From Aquimarina spinulae (lineage in GTDB: Bacteria; Bacteroidota; Bacteroidia; Flavobacteriales; Flavobacteriaceae), in NCBI RefSeq assembly GCF_943373825.1, contig NZ_CALSBP010000001.1, forward strand, positions 992,001 to 1,056,000: DNA of 64,000 nt. Direction: 5' to 3'. A program made the position numbers and the translations under genes. Under the pieces are notes generated by a model. That model was not told the origin of the DNA, did no database searches, and was given only the letters and a program-made list of their open reading frames with translations. Numbering within the stretch: the stretch's first letter is position 1; each line of letters starts with the position of its first letter. This document shows positions 63,391 to 64,000 of the stretch, piece by piece.

Positions 63391-64000
63391 CTGTAAGTTT
63401 ATAAGCAATTAATTTATGGTGTAACATAGCAGGCACTAATACCATTTTTAATTCAGGAATGTAGGTAATATCGGCAGAATTAACTTTTTCTTTTGTAGTA
63501 TCTAAAAGCAAGGTTTTATCACCGTTTTTAGTTACATAATGTATCATCCCTTCCCAACTCGAAATTAAATAATCATCGTTACCAATAGCTACAATTCCAT
63601 CAGGGTTCGATATGTCTTTTGCTACTATTTTTGTGGTCTTAGTTTTTAAGTTGTAACTCTTAATTGTCTTGTCTCCTAAGCCAATAAGGATATTCCCTTT
63701 TTCATATAACACTCCGTTTGGCCATTCTAAATCATTCTTTAAAATGGTTGCTTTTCCATTTTTCAGGACGAATAATTTTCCGCTTTTTGTTCCACTTCCA
63801 TAGATAGCACCATCTTCACTTGGTGTTAAATCATTGATGCGTTCTGTACCTTCAATTTTATGTTTCGTAACTATTTTTGATGTATTGATGTTGATTTCTA
63901 AAATAGTATCAAAATCAGCAACAAATAACTTATCCTTGTAAATAGCTGTTCCTGTTGGTCCTTCGATGTTATCAATCCATTTATGGTTTTTGATTTTCCC
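63380..64000 (-). CDS. SMP-30/gluconolactonase-like beta-propeller protein (partial, N terminus missing)
   Basis: The frame stays open from its TAA (63380-63382) to the window edge, about 206 codons. Repeated short blades are visible (DNIEGPTGTAIYKDKLFVADFD, LKNDLEWPNGVLYEKGNILIGLGD, ISNPDGIVAIGNDDYLISSWEG), with GPTG, WPNG and NPDG turns as in SMP-30-like propellers. The true start lies beyond base 64000. It is the first visible gene of the minus-strand run. Confidence 0.75.
   Translation of the reverse strand, partial: GKIKNHKWIDNIEGPTGTAIYKDKLFVADFDTILEININTSKIVTKHKIEGTERINDLTPSEDGAIYGSGTKSGKLFVLKNGKATILKNDLEWPNGVLYEKGNILIGLGDKTIKSYNLKTKTTKIVAKDISNPDGIVAIGNDDYLISSWEGMIHYVTKNGDKTLLLDTTKEKVNSADITYIPELKMVLVPAMLHHKLIAYKLTDEN

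Overview
The window reads as a chromosomal stretch of a marine-type member of the Flavobacteriaceae (Bacteroidota); an Aquimarina-like genus is a guess. Evidence for the family: three gliding genes (gldA, gldB, gldC), a type IX secretion (T9SS) C-terminal sorting domain, AT-rich DNA, promoters of the Bacteroidota form TTG-N17-23-TAnnTTTG, no obvious Shine-Dalgarno sites, many TTG/GTG starts, an fts/mur (dcw) cluster without murF or ddl, and the fused DAHP synthase/chorismate mutase typical of this phylum.

Layout. 1-4.5 kb: end of an outer-membrane barrel gene, a small repeated intergenic element, a GIN-domain lipoprotein, and a five-PAS histidine kinase overlapping a CheY-like regulator. 4.5-9.4 kb: gldA, a desaturase/membrane-protein pair, a family 1 glycosidase and an Lrp/AsnC regulator. 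9.6-11.8 kb: threonine catabolism (tdh-kbl). 12-16.2 kb: a four-gene Phe/Tyr biosynthesis operon (pheA, aminotransferase, tyrA, DAHP synthase/chorismate mutase) preceded by a Phe/Tyr-rich leader peptide and an attenuator-like hairpin. 16.5-28.7 kb: rsgA, dtd, two DUF3857/transglutaminase proteins, a MazG-like enzyme, aroA, queA, a CHI-like/DUF2147 protein, rlmN and a polyprenyl diphosphate synthase. 28.8-31.3 kb: ECF sigma factor, anti-sigma-like protein and outer-membrane barrel. 31.8-35.1 kb: a large T9SS-secreted Fn3 protein. 35.3-42.1 kb: dnaG, an atypical LuxR-type regulator, nadE, gldB-gldC, engB/yihA and an alpha/beta hydrolase. 42.4-58.1 kb: complete dcw cluster mraZ to ftsZ. 58.1-59.8 kb: yqeY, tRNA-Arg with a nearby copy of its 3' end, and a glyoxalase-I-like gene. 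59.9-64 kb: a minus-strand cluster (SMP-30-like, DUF5916, DUF4405-like) containing the second copy of the small element.

The most rewarding non-standard signals are regulatory: (1) a Trp-type attenuator with leader peptide upstream of pheA; (2) a ~94-nt element, 80% identical over a 66-nt ORF-like core with no indels, filling the spacer between an outer-membrane-barrel gene and the next gene at both ends of the window; (3) twin 49-bp promoter elements upstream of gldA and the desaturase operon; (4) 10-bp-period GTGGTAA repeats before mraZ with another copy containing its GTG start; (5) a long-spaced inverted repeat at the lrp promoter facing tdh-kbl. Several proteins of familiar families lack canonical residues: a DnaG without zinc ligands, a response regulator with Glu at the phosphoacceptor site, a glyoxalase without metal ligands, and a transglutaminase-like protein without its Cys. 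No CRISPR array, insertion sequence, prophage or rRNA operon was seen.
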